A stretch of 64,000 nt of DNA from Thermomonas sp. S9 (GTDB taxonomy: Bacteria; Pseudomonadota; Gammaproteobacteria; Xanthomonadales; Xanthomonadaceae). The DNA lies in the NCBI RefSeq assembly GCF_024704365.1, contig NZ_JAJDFY010000001.1, forward strand, positions 1,097,001 to 1,161,000. Reading direction: 5' to 3'. The translations under genes were made by a program, and so were the position numbers. The notes beneath the pieces are model-generated. The model ran no database searches. It saw only the letters and a list, made by a program, of their open reading frames with translations, and had not been told where the DNA came from. Shown here piece by piece: positions 36,451 to 46,971 of this stretch. Position 1 is the stretch's first letter; every line of letters begins with the position of its first letter.

Positions 36451-38287
36451 ATGACGATCCGCCAGCTTCCCGACACCCTCATCAACCAGATCGCCGCCGG
36501 CGAGGTCGTCGAGCGCCCGGCCTCGGTGGTGAAAGAGCTGGTGGAAAACGCGCTCGATGCCGGCGCGCGCCGCATCGACATCGACCTGGAAGACGGCGGC
36601 ATCCGCCTGATCCGCATCCGCGACGACGGCGGCGGGATCGCACCGGAGGAGCTGCCGCTGGCGGTCAGCCGCCACGCCACCAGCAAGATCGCCTCGATCG
36701 ACGATCTGGAAGCGGTGGCCACGCTGGGCTTCCGCGGCGAGGCGCTGCCGTCGGTCGCCTCGGTCAGCCGCTTCCGGCTGGTCTCGCGCCGGCCGGATGC
36801 CGGCCACGGCGCCGAGCTGCGCATCGACGGCGGACGTGTGGGCGAGGTGGTGCCGCAGGCGCATCCGCCCGGCACCACGGTGGAAGTGCGCGACCTGTTC
36901 TTCAACGTCCCCGCGCGACGCAAGTTTCTGCGCGCCGAGCGCACCGAGCTGTCGCACATCGAGGACTGGCTGCGCACGCTGGCGCTGGCGCGGCCCGACG
37001 TGGAGATCCGGGTCAGCCACAACGGCAAACCGTCGCGGCGCTGGAAGGGTGAAGGCCACCTGCTCAGCGACGTACGCCTGCACGAAGCGCTGGGCGAGGA
37101 GTTCGCCCGCAACGCATTACGCGTGGACCATGCGGGTGCCGGCATGCGCCTGCACGGCTGGATCGCGCAGCCGGCCTACAACCGTGCCAGCGCCGACCAG
37201 CAGTACCTCTACGTCAACGGCCGTAGCGTGCGCGACCGCAACGTTGCCCACGCGGTGCGGCAGGCCTATCAGGACGTGCTGTTCCACGGCCGCCACCCGG
37301 CCTACGTGCTGTTCCTCGAACTCGATCCGCGCGGGGTGGATGTCAACGTGCACCCGGCCAAGCACGAGGTGCGCTTCCGCGAATCCCGCCTGGTGCACGA
37401 TTTCGTCTATCGCACGCTGCACGCCGCGCTGGCCGAAACCCGCGCCGGTGCCGCGCCTGCGTCGCTCTCCGCGGGCACGCCCGGAGCGGTTCCGGGAGCG
37501 CTGCCTGCGCATGCGTCGGTGGCGGGCGGCGGCGGGCATGTCTCATACGCGGCGCCGGCATTCGCGCCACAGCAGCAGGCGATCGGCCTGCGCGTGGCCG
37601 ATGCGCCCGCGGCCTACGCGGCCCTGTATGCGTCGCGTGACCAGGCTGCGCAGACGGCATTCGCACCTGCGGCCGCGATGCCGGAGACCGCGCCGGACGG
37701 CATGCCGCCGCTCGGCTTCGCCATCGCCCAGCTGCACGGCATCTACATCCTGGCCGAGAATGCCGACGGCCTGATCGTGGTCGACATGCACGCCGCACAC
37801 GAGCGCATCGTCTATGAGCGCCTCAAGGCCGCGCACGATGGCGAAGGCCTGCGCACGCAGCCGCTGCTGGTGCCCGCCAGCCTGGCGGTGTCCGAGCGCG
37901 AGGCGGACATCGCCGAACGCGAGGCCGGGATGCTGGCGCAGCTTGGCTTCGAGGTGCAGCGCAGCGGCCCGCAGTCGCTCGCTGCTGCGCAGCGTGCCGG
38001 CGCTGCTGGCGCAGGGCGACGTGGAGGCGCTGCTGCGCGACGTGCTGGCCGACCTGCGCGAGCACGGCAGCACCCGCCGCGTGGCCGAGACCCGCGACGA
38101 ACTGCTGGCGACGATGGCCTGCCACGGTGCGGTGCGCGCCCATCGCAAGCTCACGATTCCCGAGATGAACGCCCTGCTGCGCGAGATGGAAGCCACCGAG
38201 CGCTCCGGGCAGTGCAATCACGGGCGGCCCACCTGGACCCGCTTCTCGCTGGCGGAGATCGACAAATGGTTCCTGCGCGGACGTTGA
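36451..38287 (+). pseudogene. mutL: DNA mismatch repair protein MutL, frameshifted
   Basis: MutL couples MutS mismatch recognition to strand incision. The GHKL ATPase motifs are intact: [34 protein letters not shown] and [14 protein letters not shown]. The C-terminal dimerisation domain starts at [19 protein letters not shown]. The frame is broken by an extra C at about 37980 (GPQSL then [18 protein letters not shown]); the remainder, [20 protein letters not shown] and [18 protein letters not shown], is normal. Repaired, it has about 611 residues. The C-terminus lacks a DQHA-x2-E-x4-E endonuclease motif, as in MutH-type or intermediate MutLs. If real, the shift would make a mutator strain; error is more likely. 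Confidence 0.94.
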
Positions 38288-39226
38288 GCCTGCTGCTGGT
38301 GGCGCTGCTGGCCGCCTGCAATCGCGATACCGGCCCGAGCGCGGCGGCGCTGGCCGCCAGGGCGAAAGCCCAGGCCGCCTTCGAGGCCTCCGAGCAGGCC
38401 TGGCGACGAGCAGCGGCAGGCCGGGCTGACCAAGCCCGACGGCTGGACCAGCCTGGTCGGGCTGCACTGGCTGGATCCGGGCGCGCATCGGGTCGGCAGC
38501 GGCACCGACAACGGCATCCGCCTGGCGCTGGGGCCGGCGCATCTGGGCGTGTTCACGGTGCGCGCCGGCAAGGTGCGTTTCGTGGCGGACACCGACGTGA
38601 CCATCGACGGCACGCCCGCCCGCGGCGGCGAGCTGCGCAGCGATGCCGATCCCGGAGGCGCCAGCCTCATCGGCTTCGACGACGGCAAGGGCCAGGCGCT
38701 GGTGATCGCGCGCGGCGGCCGGCTGGCGCTGCGGGTGAAGCATGCCGACGCCCCCAGCCGTGTGCACTTCAGCGGTCTGGACTATTGGCCCGGCGGCCCG
38801 CAGTGGCGGCTGCCGGCGCGCTTCATCCCGCATCCGCCGGGCAAGACGCTGCCGGTGGTGAATATCATCGGCATCACCGAGAACATTCCCAACCCCGGCG
38901 CGCTGGAGTTCACCCGCAACGGCACCCGCTACCGGCTGGAGGCGCTGGCCGAAGGCGAGGGCACCCTGCTGGTGGTGTTCGCCGACCGCACCAGCGGCCA
39001 CGGCAGCTATGGCGCCGGCCGCTTCCTGGACGCGCCGCTGCCGGATGCGCAGGGCCGCGTGCTGCTGGACTTCAACCGCGCCTACAACCCGCCGTGCGCG
39101 TTCACCCTGTTCGCCACCTGCCCGCTGCCGCCGCCGCAAAACCGCCTGAACCTGCGGGTGGAAGCCGGCGAGAAGGCCTATCGCAAGCCGGTTGAACGGC
39201 CCGTTTCCGGGAGCCCTGCCGCATGA
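38266..39226 (+). pseudogene. DUF1684 family lipoprotein, frameshifted
   Basis: The ATG at 38266 overlaps mutL by 22 bases and begins a lipoprotein signal with [10 protein letters not shown], so Cys is near residue 16. After a frame break near 38404 the body reads [60 protein letters not shown] and [18 protein letters not shown], then [12 protein letters not shown], all typical of DUF1684. Repaired, it is about 320 residues. The family is uncharacterised. The stop overlaps the ATG of the next gene by four bases. Confidence 0.85.
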
Positions 39227-40146
39227 GCCTGCACCGCCTGTTCCTGCTGCTGTGCCTGGTCCTGCTGGTTCCGTTCGCACAGGCCGACGCCCCCGCCTAT
39301 CGCCCGCTGCTGTGGAAGGTGTCGGACGCCGACAGCGCGGTGTACCTGCTGGGCGCATTCCACCTGCTCGAGGCCGATGACTATCCGCTGCCGGCGGAGG
39401 TGGAGCGCGCGTTCGACGACAGCGCCATGCTGCTGTTCGAAGTCGATCCCGCCGCGATGACCGCGCCCGGGACCGTGGCGGCGATGCGTCAATACATGGC
39501 CTACGAGGATGGCAAGACGCTCAGCGCCGTGCTGCCCAAGGCGACGCTGGACAGACTGGGCGTGCTGGTGGCGGCCAGCGGCGGCAGTCTGCAGGCGCTG
39601 GAACACAGCGAGCCGTGGGCGGTCAATCTCAGTCTGACCTTGGGCATCACCCAGGCGCTGGGCCTGCGCGCGGACCTCGGCCTGGACCGTGTTCTCATGC
39701 AGCGCGCCGCGCAGGCCGGCAAGCCCGTAGCCGGGCTGGAGACCGTCGAGGCCCAGCTGCAGGCGATGGACAGCGTGCCGTATGCCGAGCAGGTGCAGGG
39801 GCTGGATGAATTCCTGGCCGACCCGCAGAAAGCCGCGCGCCAGTTGCAGCAGCTTCATGACGGGTGGCGCGCAGGCGATGCGGACAGACTCGATGTGGAA
39901 ATGCGCGCCGAGATGGCGCGCAAGACCCCGCAGAGCTACCGCCTGCTGGACGTGGACCGCAACCAGGCGTGGCTGCCGCAGATCGAAAAGCGGCTGGCCG
40001 ATTCGCACCGGGACAATACCCTGGTAGTGGTGGGCGCGCTGCACCTGCTGGGGCCGGACGGGCTGGTGGAGCAGCTGCGCGCCAGGGGCTATACGGTGGA
40101 GCGCATTTGCGATACCTGCGCGCCGCAGGCGCAGGCAGCGCATTGA
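39223..40146 (+). CDS. TraB/GumN family protein
   Basis: A 307-residue secreted or periplasmic protein with a signal peptide ending PFAQADA. The paired motifs [17 protein letters not shown] at the N-terminus and [15 protein letters not shown] at the C-terminus contain the GxxH pairs of the TraB/Tiki/GumN superfamily, whose members can be metalloproteases. Two Cys near the end (ICDTCAP) may form a disulfide. Its ATG overlaps the DUF1684 stop, so it belongs to the mutL operon. The actual substrate is unknown. Confidence 0.88.
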   Translation: MSLHRLFLLLCLVLLVPFAQADAPAYRPLLWKVSDADSAVYLLGAFHLLEADDYPLPAEVERAFDDSAMLLFEVDPAAMTAPGTVAAMRQYMAYEDGKTLSAVLPKATLDRLGVLVAASGGSLQALEHSEPWAVNLSLTLGITQALGLRADLGLDRVLMQRAAQAGKPVAGLETVEAQLQAMDSVPYAEQVQGLDEFLADPQKAARQLQQLHDGWRAGDADRLDVEMRAEMARKTPQSYRLLDVDRNQAWLPQIEKRLADSHRDNTLVVVGALHLLGPDGLVEQLRARGYTVERICDTCAPQAQAAH

Positions 40147-40185
40147 GGCGCGGCGACCGACGGTGGCGCCGCGGTCTGATCCGCT

Positions 40186-40616
40186 TCAGGCGGGCGCGAC
40201 GGTGATGATGCAGTCCACCGGGCAGGCGGGAATGCACAGGTCGCAGCCGGTGCACAGTGGCTCCAGCACGCTGTGCATGTGCTTGGGGCCGCCGACGATG
40301 GCATCCACCGGGCAGGCCTGGATGCACTTGGTGCAGCCGATGCAGTCGGCCTCGACGATCCGCACCGCGTGCGCCGGCGCCTGCACGCCGCGGGCGCGGT
40401 CGTAGCGCACCGCGGCCACGTCGGGCCGGCCAAGCACGTGCGCCAGCGCGCGCGCGCCGGCATCACCGCCCGGCGGGCAGCGCCCGGCCCGGCCTCGCCG
40501 CGCGCCATCGCCTCCGCATACGGCCGGCAGCCGGCGAAGCCGCACTGCCCGCACTGGGTCTGCGGCAGCAGGCGGTCGAGGCGCTCGATGAGCTCGGAGA
40601 GCCGGCTATCGGTCAT
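40186..40616 (-). pseudogene. rnfB: RnfB-like iron-sulfur protein, frameshifted
   Basis: The protein has the RnfB cluster motif [20 protein letters not shown] near residue 22, followed by two ferredoxin clusters, [17 protein letters not shown] and [17 protein letters not shown]. The N-terminal membrane helix of true RnfB is absent; a soluble stand-alone form is usual in xanthomonads, from memory. A frame break near 40488 interrupts [18 protein letters not shown]; repaired length is about 142 residues. No other rnf genes are nearby, so it probably serves as a soluble electron carrier. Confidence 0.88.
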
Positions 40617-40639
40617 GGCCGGGATTCGCAGCCGGGGAC

Positions 40640-40718
40640 GCCGCGTTCGCTTCCGCGCATGCCCCGATGCCGGCCGCCGGCCGGCATCTCTTCCTGAGTT
40701 CGCTGCAGCGAACGCGGC
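40640..40718. repeat. Nested inverted-repeat element between metG and rnfB
   Basis: Outer arms GCCGCGTTCGCT (40640-40651) and AGCGAACGCGGC (40707-40718) are perfect reverse complements. Inside is a 10-bp perfect hairpin GATGCCGGCC-gcc-GGCCGGCATC (40666-40688), and TTCGCTGCAGCGAA (40699-40712) is a further palindrome. The element fills most of the 141-bp gap after metG. It may be a REP-like repeat or a structured terminator for metG; no T run is present. Confidence 0.5.
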
Positions 40719-40757
40719 ATCCTCGTGTGGTCGCATCGCGCGCGCACCGGGGCGCCC

Positions 40758-42806
40758 TCAGCGCACCGGCATCCCGGGCTGCGCGCCGGCATCGGCATCC
40801 AGCAGGAACAGGCCGCCGCCGTCGAACCCGGCCGAAAGGATCATCCCCTCGCTCACGCCGAAGCGCATCTTGCGCGGGGCGAGGTTGGCGATGAACACCA
40901 CGCTGCGGCCGACGAGCTTCTCCGGTTCCCCGTAACTGGCGCGGATGCCGGAGAAGATCTGGCGCTGGCCAAGCTCACCGGCATCCAGCAAAAAGCGCAG
41001 CAGCTTGTCGCTGCCCTCGACGAAGCCGCACTCGGACACCTTGCCGATGCGCAGGTCGAGCCTGGCGAAGTCGTCGATGCCGATAGTCGCAGCGGCGGCA
41101 GATGCGGCGGGCTTGTCCCCGCCGGGCGCGGTGGTGGCCGCGGGCGCGGCGAGGGTGTCCCTGGAAGCCTCGATCATGGCGTCGATCTGCTTGGGGTCGA
41201 TGCGGGTGAACAGTGGGGTGTAGGGCTGGATGGCGCGCGCCAGCAGCGGCGCCTCGAGATCGCTCCAGGCCAGCACCGGGGCGCCGAGGAAGGCGGCGGC
41301 CTGCGCGCTGGTGCGCGGCAGGATCGGCGCCAGCGCGGCGGCCAGCACGCGGAACAGGTTCAGGCCCTGGGTGCAGACCGCCTGCAGTTCGGCCTCGCGC
41401 GCGGCGTCCTTGGCGATCACCCACGGCTTGACGTCGTCGATGTACTTGTTGGCCTCGTCCGCCAGCGCCATCACCTGGCGGATGGCGCTGGCCGGGTCGT
41501 TGCGGCGCGTAGGCCTCGCGCACCGGCTCCAGCGCGGCGAGGAAATGGGCGTACTGGCCGGCATCCGGCAGCGCCGCGGCCAGCTGGCCGGCGAAGCGTT
41601 TTTCGATGAAGCCGGCGCAGCGGCTGGCCAGGTTCACGAACTTGCCGACCAGGTCGCTGTTCACGCGCGCTGAAGTCGGCCAGGTTGAGATCGAGGTCAT
41701 CCACCCCGCCCGAGGACTTGGCCGCGAAGTAGTAGCGCAGCGCCTCCGGGTCCAGCCCGGCGTCGAGATAGGTGCGCGCCAGGATGAAGGTGCCGCGCGA
41801 CTTGCTCATCTTCGCGCCGTCCACCGTCAAATAGCCGTTGACGTGCAGGCGGGTCGGCGCGCGCAGGCCGGCGCCGTGCAGCACCGCCGGCCAGAACAGG
41901 CCGTGGAAGTTGACGATGTCCTTGCCCAGGAAGTGGTGCAGCTCGGTGCCGGCCTCCGCCCCGGCGCGCACGAAAGCGTCGAAGTCGATTCCGGCGCGCT
42001 GGCACAGGGTCTGGAAGCTGGACAGGTAGCCGATCGGCGCGTCCAGCCAGACATAGAAGAACTTGCCGGGCTGGCCGGGGATGGCGAAGCCGAAGTAGGG
42101 CGCGTCGCGCGAGATGTCCCAGGCGCGCAGGCCGCCTTCGGCGTCCGCTCATTCCATCAGCTTGGCCTTGACCCCGGGCGCCGCGACATCGCCCGCCAGC
42201 TCACTGGCGCAGGAACGCGGCGAAGTCCGCCAGCTCGAAGAAGAAGTGCTCGGACTCGCGCAGCTCCGGGGTGGCACCGGAGACCGCGGATTTCGGGTCC
42301 TTGAGGTCGGTCGGCGCGTAGGTGGCGCCGCAGACCTCGCAGTTGTCGCCGTATTGGTCGGACGCGCCGCAATTCGGACAGGTGCCCTTGACGTAGCGGT
42401 CGGGCAGGAACATCCCTTTGACCGGGTCATACAGCTGCGCCACGTGGCGCCGGCGGATGTGGCCGCCGGCCTCCAGCGCGGCATAGATCGCCTCGGTCAG
42501 CGCGCGGTTGGCGGGGGAATGGGTGGAGTCGTAATGGTCGAACGCCACCCCGAACGCGGCGAAGTCGCGCTCGTGCCCGGCCTGGATCGCGGCGATGAAG
42601 GCCTCCGGCGTGGTGCCGGCCTTTTCCGCCGCCAGCATGATCGGCGTGCCGTGGGTGTCGTCGGCGCAGACGTAGTGCACCGTGTCGCCGCGCATGCGCC
42701 GCGCCCGCACCCAGATGTCGGCCTGGATGTAGCCGACCAGATGGCCCAGGTGCAGCGGGCCGTTGGCATAGGGCAGAGCGTTGGTGACGAGCGCAGCGCG
42801 GGGCAT
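40758..42806 (-). pseudogene. metG: Methionyl-tRNA synthetase, disrupted by frameshifts and one TGA
   Basis: MetRS is essential. [21 protein letters not shown] has the HIGH motif, [19 protein letters not shown] the zinc knuckle, [11 protein letters not shown] the KMSKS loop, and [20 protein letters not shown] the C-terminal tRNA-binding domain. The start is the ATG at 42806. Breaks occur near 42200, 41670 and 41507. At 42149-42151 an in-frame TGA replaces the expected Trp of LMEWADAEGG. Repaired length is about 682 residues. Four lesions in an essential gene cannot all be real, which is the strongest sign of base errors in this assembly. Confidence 0.94.
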
Positions 42807-42868
42807 GGGCGTGACGGTACGGAAGGGGGCGCGATTATCGCATGCGCGCGCCTTGCGCCCAGAACGCG

Positions 42869-42893
42869 AAAACCCCGGCATGACCGGGGTTTT
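42869..42893. terminator. Bidirectional intrinsic terminator
   Basis: AAAACCCCGG and CCGGGGTTTT form a perfect stem with a five-base loop, with A and T runs at the outer ends so it works in both directions. It lies after the DUF2147 gene and 62 bp upstream of the metG start. Confidence 0.75.
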
Positions 42894-42920
42894 CTGGCAA
42901 GGCGAGACGGTGGCGGATGC

Positions 42921-43361
42921 TCACTCTACCCGGACCCAGGTCGCCGTGCGGCAGATGAAGGCCACGCAGCCTTTGACATCCAGCTTCTTGCCGCCGTCGA
43001 TCAGCTTGACGGACTTGGCCTTGAAGCTGCGATCCTCGGAGGGCTTGTAGCCGTTGCCATCGCCCCAGCTGCCGTCGTTCTGCGGCTTGAGGTTCCACAG
43101 GGTGACGATGCCGACGAACGGCTTGCCCTTGTACTGGCCGCTGCATTCCTCGCAGGTGGCCGGCAGCCCGAGGTTCTCCACGATCTTCGCGGCCAGCGTA
43201 CCGTTCTTGGCTTCGTAGATTTCGGTGATGGTCATCGGCTTGCCGGTCTTGTCATCCAGCGTCTTCCACTTGCCAACCGGCGACGCCGGGTTGTGCTGGG
43301 CGGCCGCCGACAGCGACAGCGAAGCCAGCAGGCTCAGCAGGATCATCTTGCTCTTGCGCAT
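42921..43361 (-). CDS. DUF2147 family secreted protein
   Basis: A 146-residue protein with a signal peptide (1-22, ending LSAAAQH). The core SPVGKWKTLDDKTGKPMTIT, GIVTLWNLKPQ, GYKPSEDRSFKAKSVKL and LDVKGCVAFICRTATWVRV is typical of DUF2147, a small beta-barrel domain found in secreted proteins of unknown function. Four Cys (CEEC, GCVAFIC) could make two disulfides. GGGAGGG precedes the ATG by about eight bases. It is transcribed alone, ahead of the terminator at 42869. Confidence 0.88.
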   Translation of the reverse strand: MRKSKMILLSLLASLSLSAAAQHNPASPVGKWKTLDDKTGKPMTITEIYEAKNGTLAAKIVENLGLPATCEECSGQYKGKPFVGIVTLWNLKPQNDGSWGDGNGYKPSEDRSFKAKSVKLIDGGKKLDVKGCVAFICRTATWVRVE

Positions 43362-43680
43362 CTGGTAGTCCCTCCCGAGGATCAGCGGAACGCGGCGCGT
43401 CCCGGCAGCGTTTTATACCCCATCCGCGGGGGTATGGGGTGGAAGTCGAGGCGTGAAGGTTTGCTGCATTGCTGCCGGTGGCGATGACATTGGGGCGGGA
43501 TTGCGGGAGTGGAGGTTTTGCCGGATCAGCCGGCTTTTCCACTGTCTAGTAAGGAACGGCGCATGCCCCGTCCTCTCAGGTGACGGACTTTACTCAGCTT
43601 CTCGTGGTACGGCTCAGTGGGGGCAGGTCAGCATGCCGCCGCATCGTGGCTCCGCAAGAGATGACGAGCGCTGGGTGAGC
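43362..43680. other. Intergenic stretch without a recognisable gene
   Basis: About 320 bp between the DUF2147 start and the terminator of the TonB receptor gene. I see only short weak inverted repeats and no convincing open frame with a ribosome site. The part next to 43361 must hold the DUF2147 promoter, but no clear hexamers stand out. Confidence 0.5.
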
Positions 43681-43710
43681 AAAAAAGAGCGCCCGAATCC
43701 GGAGCGCTCT
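43681..43710 (-). terminator. Intrinsic terminator of the first TonB receptor gene
   Basis: Read on the minus strand, AGAGCGC and GCGCTCT pair around a short loop and are followed by TTTTTT (the six A at 43681-43686). It lies 67 bp after the receptor stop codon. Confidence 0.8.
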
Positions 43711-43776
43711 GCGTGGCCCGGTGCAACCAGACTGTCCCACACGGTCTGATTGCGCCCGGTCATTGCCCAGGATTGT

Positions 43777-46733
43777 TCAGAACTTGAAGCTCACCTGGGT
43801 ATAGAACGTCCTGCCGAGCAGGTCGTACTGGGTGGCGAACGCCGGGACATTGCCATAGCGGGTCGCAACCCCGCTGGAAACGGTCGGCGGGGCCTTGTCG
43901 GTGACGTTCTGGATGCCGAAGAGCGCCGACCACTTGGGCTGGTCGTACCGCACCGAGAGAGTGTGGTAGAGACGCGATTCGGCGACGATGTCCCGCACCG
44001 CGTTGGTCCAGCCGAAGTAGGTGAATGTGGGCTGTAGGGTCAGCGACTTGGTCCGGCCGACGTAATTCATATACCAGGTCCAGCTCCAATCGCCACGCTT
44101 GAGCGTAGTGCGGAGATTGCCGACCACCTTGGGGCGCCCGATCGCGCCGTTGCGGTTGGAGGTTGAGAATCCGCTGGCTGCCGAGGTGCTGAAGAACTCT
44201 TCGAAGTCCTCCATCATGTAGGTCGCCTGACCTTCCACTTCGAGCTTGCCGAAGCTGAAGTCGCCGTCGTAGCGGCCCAGCAAGTCATACCCGCGGACTT
44301 TCTGCCGGTTCACGTTGACGTACTTCTGGTACACGGTTTCGATCTTGTTTGGCGCAGTCGGGTGATTGGGCGGATTGCGTACGAACAGCGAGCAGAACTG
44401 GTTCGGATACACCTGGGCGCCATAGCAGCCTCCGAGAATGGTGGCGGCGGTGAGCTGGGCGATCTGGTTGCGCACGGTGTACTCGAAGTAATCCACCGCC
44501 ATGCTGAACGGGAACGACGTGGGGGTGAATACGATACCCGCCGTCTTCGCGCTGGAGGTTTCCGGTTTGAGCACACCGGCACCGCCCTGCGAGATTACCG
44601 TGGCGGAAGAGGTGCCACCCGGGAAATTGTCCGGGACCCCCGCCGCAGCGCAATTGGCTCGAATGAAGTCGTTGGTGCTTTGTCCCCAATTGATGCACGG
44701 ATCGATCGAAGTCTGCGATACGAAGCTGGACAGGTTGCCGAGGTAGAGTTCGTACAGGCCCGGCGCGCGATAGGAAGTGCCCTTGGTGGCGCGCAGACGC
44801 ACAGCCGGGATGATCTGCCAACCCAGGCCCAGCTTCCAGACCGAATCGGACTTGTTGACCGAAGCGTAATCGAAGGCGCGCGCCGACATGTTCAGGGTCA
44901 GCGACTCGAACGCCGGCAGCCCCTTCAACAATGGCACTTCGACCTCAGTGAAAATTTCCTTCACGTGATCGCGCCCCTTGGTGACCACTGCCGAGCTCTG
45001 GCCCCACAGGTCGCCGCTGCGCTCCTGCTGGCTGGGCTGGTCATTGATGCCGAAATTGCGGTATTCGGCGCCGATCGCCATGTTCACCGCGCCTGCCGGC
45101 AGGTTGAACACTTCACCAGTCGCTACGGCATTGATCAGGTACTGGTCGTACACGGTATTGCCGGTATGCCAGGCCCCGACTGCTGCCACCAGCTGTTCCA
45201 TGCACTGGCCGCTGAGATAGCAGGGATCGAAGTAGTTGACGCTGGGCGAGCGCCCGCCCGTCCACGGGCGCAGGTTAGGATCGACGTCCCCAGACTTGGA
45301 CTTGAGGATCGACAGCACCGAGTAGTCACCGTCCGAACGCGTGTAGGACAGGTTGGTCGTCCAGCTCCAGGTATCGGTGCCGCCGATCAGCCCGTCCAGG
45401 CCGGTGCGGAGGTAGTAATAGTTGATCCGGATCTTCTGGTCTGAGGGGAAAGGCATCACCGGCTGGGCGATGCCGCTCGGCACCGGGCTGGCGAAACTGG
45501 AGCCGTCGGTATACCTGTAAGCCGGAATTATCGCTGTCGTGCCGCCAGTGAGCGGGAAGAACTGGCGCCAGCGGTGGGTGTCGGTGCCGCGACGATTGAA
45601 CAGGAAGTCGGTCGTCCAGTTGACCGCCCCCAGGTTGAAGTCGGAGGTGGCGAAGACGCTGAAACGTTCCTGGCGATCGATCAGCTGCTGCTCGCCGAAG
45701 CGATCGAAGTTGAGAACATCCTCGAAATAGGCCTGGCCGGTATTGCCGGGGCCGTAGTTGGCATTCGTACGGGGGCGGTAGCCAGGAATCAGGCCAATGG
45801 TCACGCCATCTGGCGACGGGATGTAGCGCCTACCGTAGACCGCATCGATGACGGTGTTGATGTAGAGATTGCCGCCGGAGCAGCCGCCGAGCGGGGTGCC
45901 GGCGAGGATCGAGCGATCCTGGCGGTCGATGCGATTGCCGTTCTGGTCCCACACCAGATCCTGTGCGCAGCGCAGGAAGTCGCGGTCGCCGAAGCGCAGC
46001 GGCTCCTGCAGGTAATACTCGGCTGCGGCCGCGATGCTGCCCTTGCCGAAGTTCCAGCCATTGGCGACGGAGAAGCTGACCGTTTCCGCCCCCCCTTCTG
46101 CGGAGACCGGGCGGTGAAGGTGACTTCGGGTCCGTTGAAGTTCTTGCGGGTGATCAGGTTGACCACGCCCGCCAGTGCGTCCGAGCCGTAGATCGAGGAT
46201 GAGCCATCCTTCACGATTTCCGCGCGTTGCAGGATCGACTGCGGGATCACGTTCAGATCGAACGCCAGCACCTGGCCGCGGGTGCCGGCCGGGCCGGGGC
46301 GCTGACCGTTGAGCAGCACGGCGGTGCGCTGGGCGCCCAGGCCGCGAAGGTTGATGGTCTGTACGCCGGTACCGCCTTCCACGACGAAGCCGGCGAACTG
46401 GTTGCTGATCTGGGTGGAGCCGGCAGCGACGCTGGACTTCTGCAGGAATTCGGCGGTGTTGATCTGGCCGACGTCAACGCTCACGTCGGCGGAGATCACC
46501 TGCACGGGGGAGATCGTGTCGTACTCGAGGCGCTTGATCAGTGAGCCGGTGACGGTGACTTTCTCCAGCTCCTTCGGCTCATCCTTTTTCTTGGCATCTT
46601 CCTGCTTGGCAGCAGAGTCCTGCTTCTGATCTCCCGCTTCCTGCGCCAGTACCGGCGCACCGTACAGGCAGCCGAGGACGGCGAGGAACAGCGGCAGCTT
46701 GCGCAGCTGCGCCACTTGAGCGTGCTTCTTCAT
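43777..46733 (-). pseudogene. TonB-dependent outer membrane receptor, frameshifted
   Basis: The gene encodes a receptor of about 985 residues. Its parts are a signal peptide (about 1-31, ending PVLAQEA), a charged region, a TonB-box-like KVTVTGSLIKR, and a plug domain with INLRGLGAQRTAVLLNGQRP and SSIYGSDALAGVVNLITRKN. A beta-barrel follows, ending in TFYTQVSFKF with terminal Phe. One base is missing in a run of seven C at 46089-46095, just after the plug. GGGGGAAACAG precedes the ATG. Receptors like this take up oligopeptides, siderophores or oligosaccharides; the ligand is unknown. The S9 peptidase gene immediately upstream on the same strand suggests peptides. A promoter and a 16-bp palindrome lie upstream. 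Confidence 0.9.
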
Positions 46734-46791
46734 CTGTTTCCCCCATGAATGAGCGCCGGAGGCCCATCCTCCTGGCGTAGCTCATGAACGA

Positions 46792-46820
46792 AAATTAATG
46801 TTTTTTTCATGTAATGGCAA
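46792..46820 (-). promoter_or_regulatory. Candidate sigma-70 promoter of the TonB receptor gene
   Basis: On the minus strand TTGCCA (46815-46820) and TAATTT (46792-46797) are separated by 17 bp in unusually AT-rich DNA, about 60 bp before the ATG. It gives the receptor its own transcript apart from the S9 peptidase. Confidence 0.5.
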
Positions 46821-46831
46821 CCCAATGCGGG

Positions 46832-46847
46832 CATGCCAATTGGCATG
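46832..46847. promoter_or_regulatory. 16-bp perfect palindrome, candidate operator
   Basis: CATGCCAATTGGCATG is a perfect palindrome 12 bp upstream of the candidate -35 element, the usual place for an activator site or an upstream repressor site. No regulator gene adjoins it. Confidence 0.5.
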
Positions 46848-46971
46848 AAAAGCGCGATCCAAGTCACATTTCATGGCTTGCTGCAGCCTGACTGCAGGCG
46901 GATGGCGTGCGGATGCGCCGCGTGGTGCGCGGCATGTGGCGATGGGAAGCCGCTTGCGTGACGGCCTGGCT

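Noticed and set aside
42149-42151. Selenocysteine or recoded UGA in metG
   Set aside because: The residue is a conserved Trp, no SECIS-like hairpin follows, and UGA is used as a stop in many genes here.
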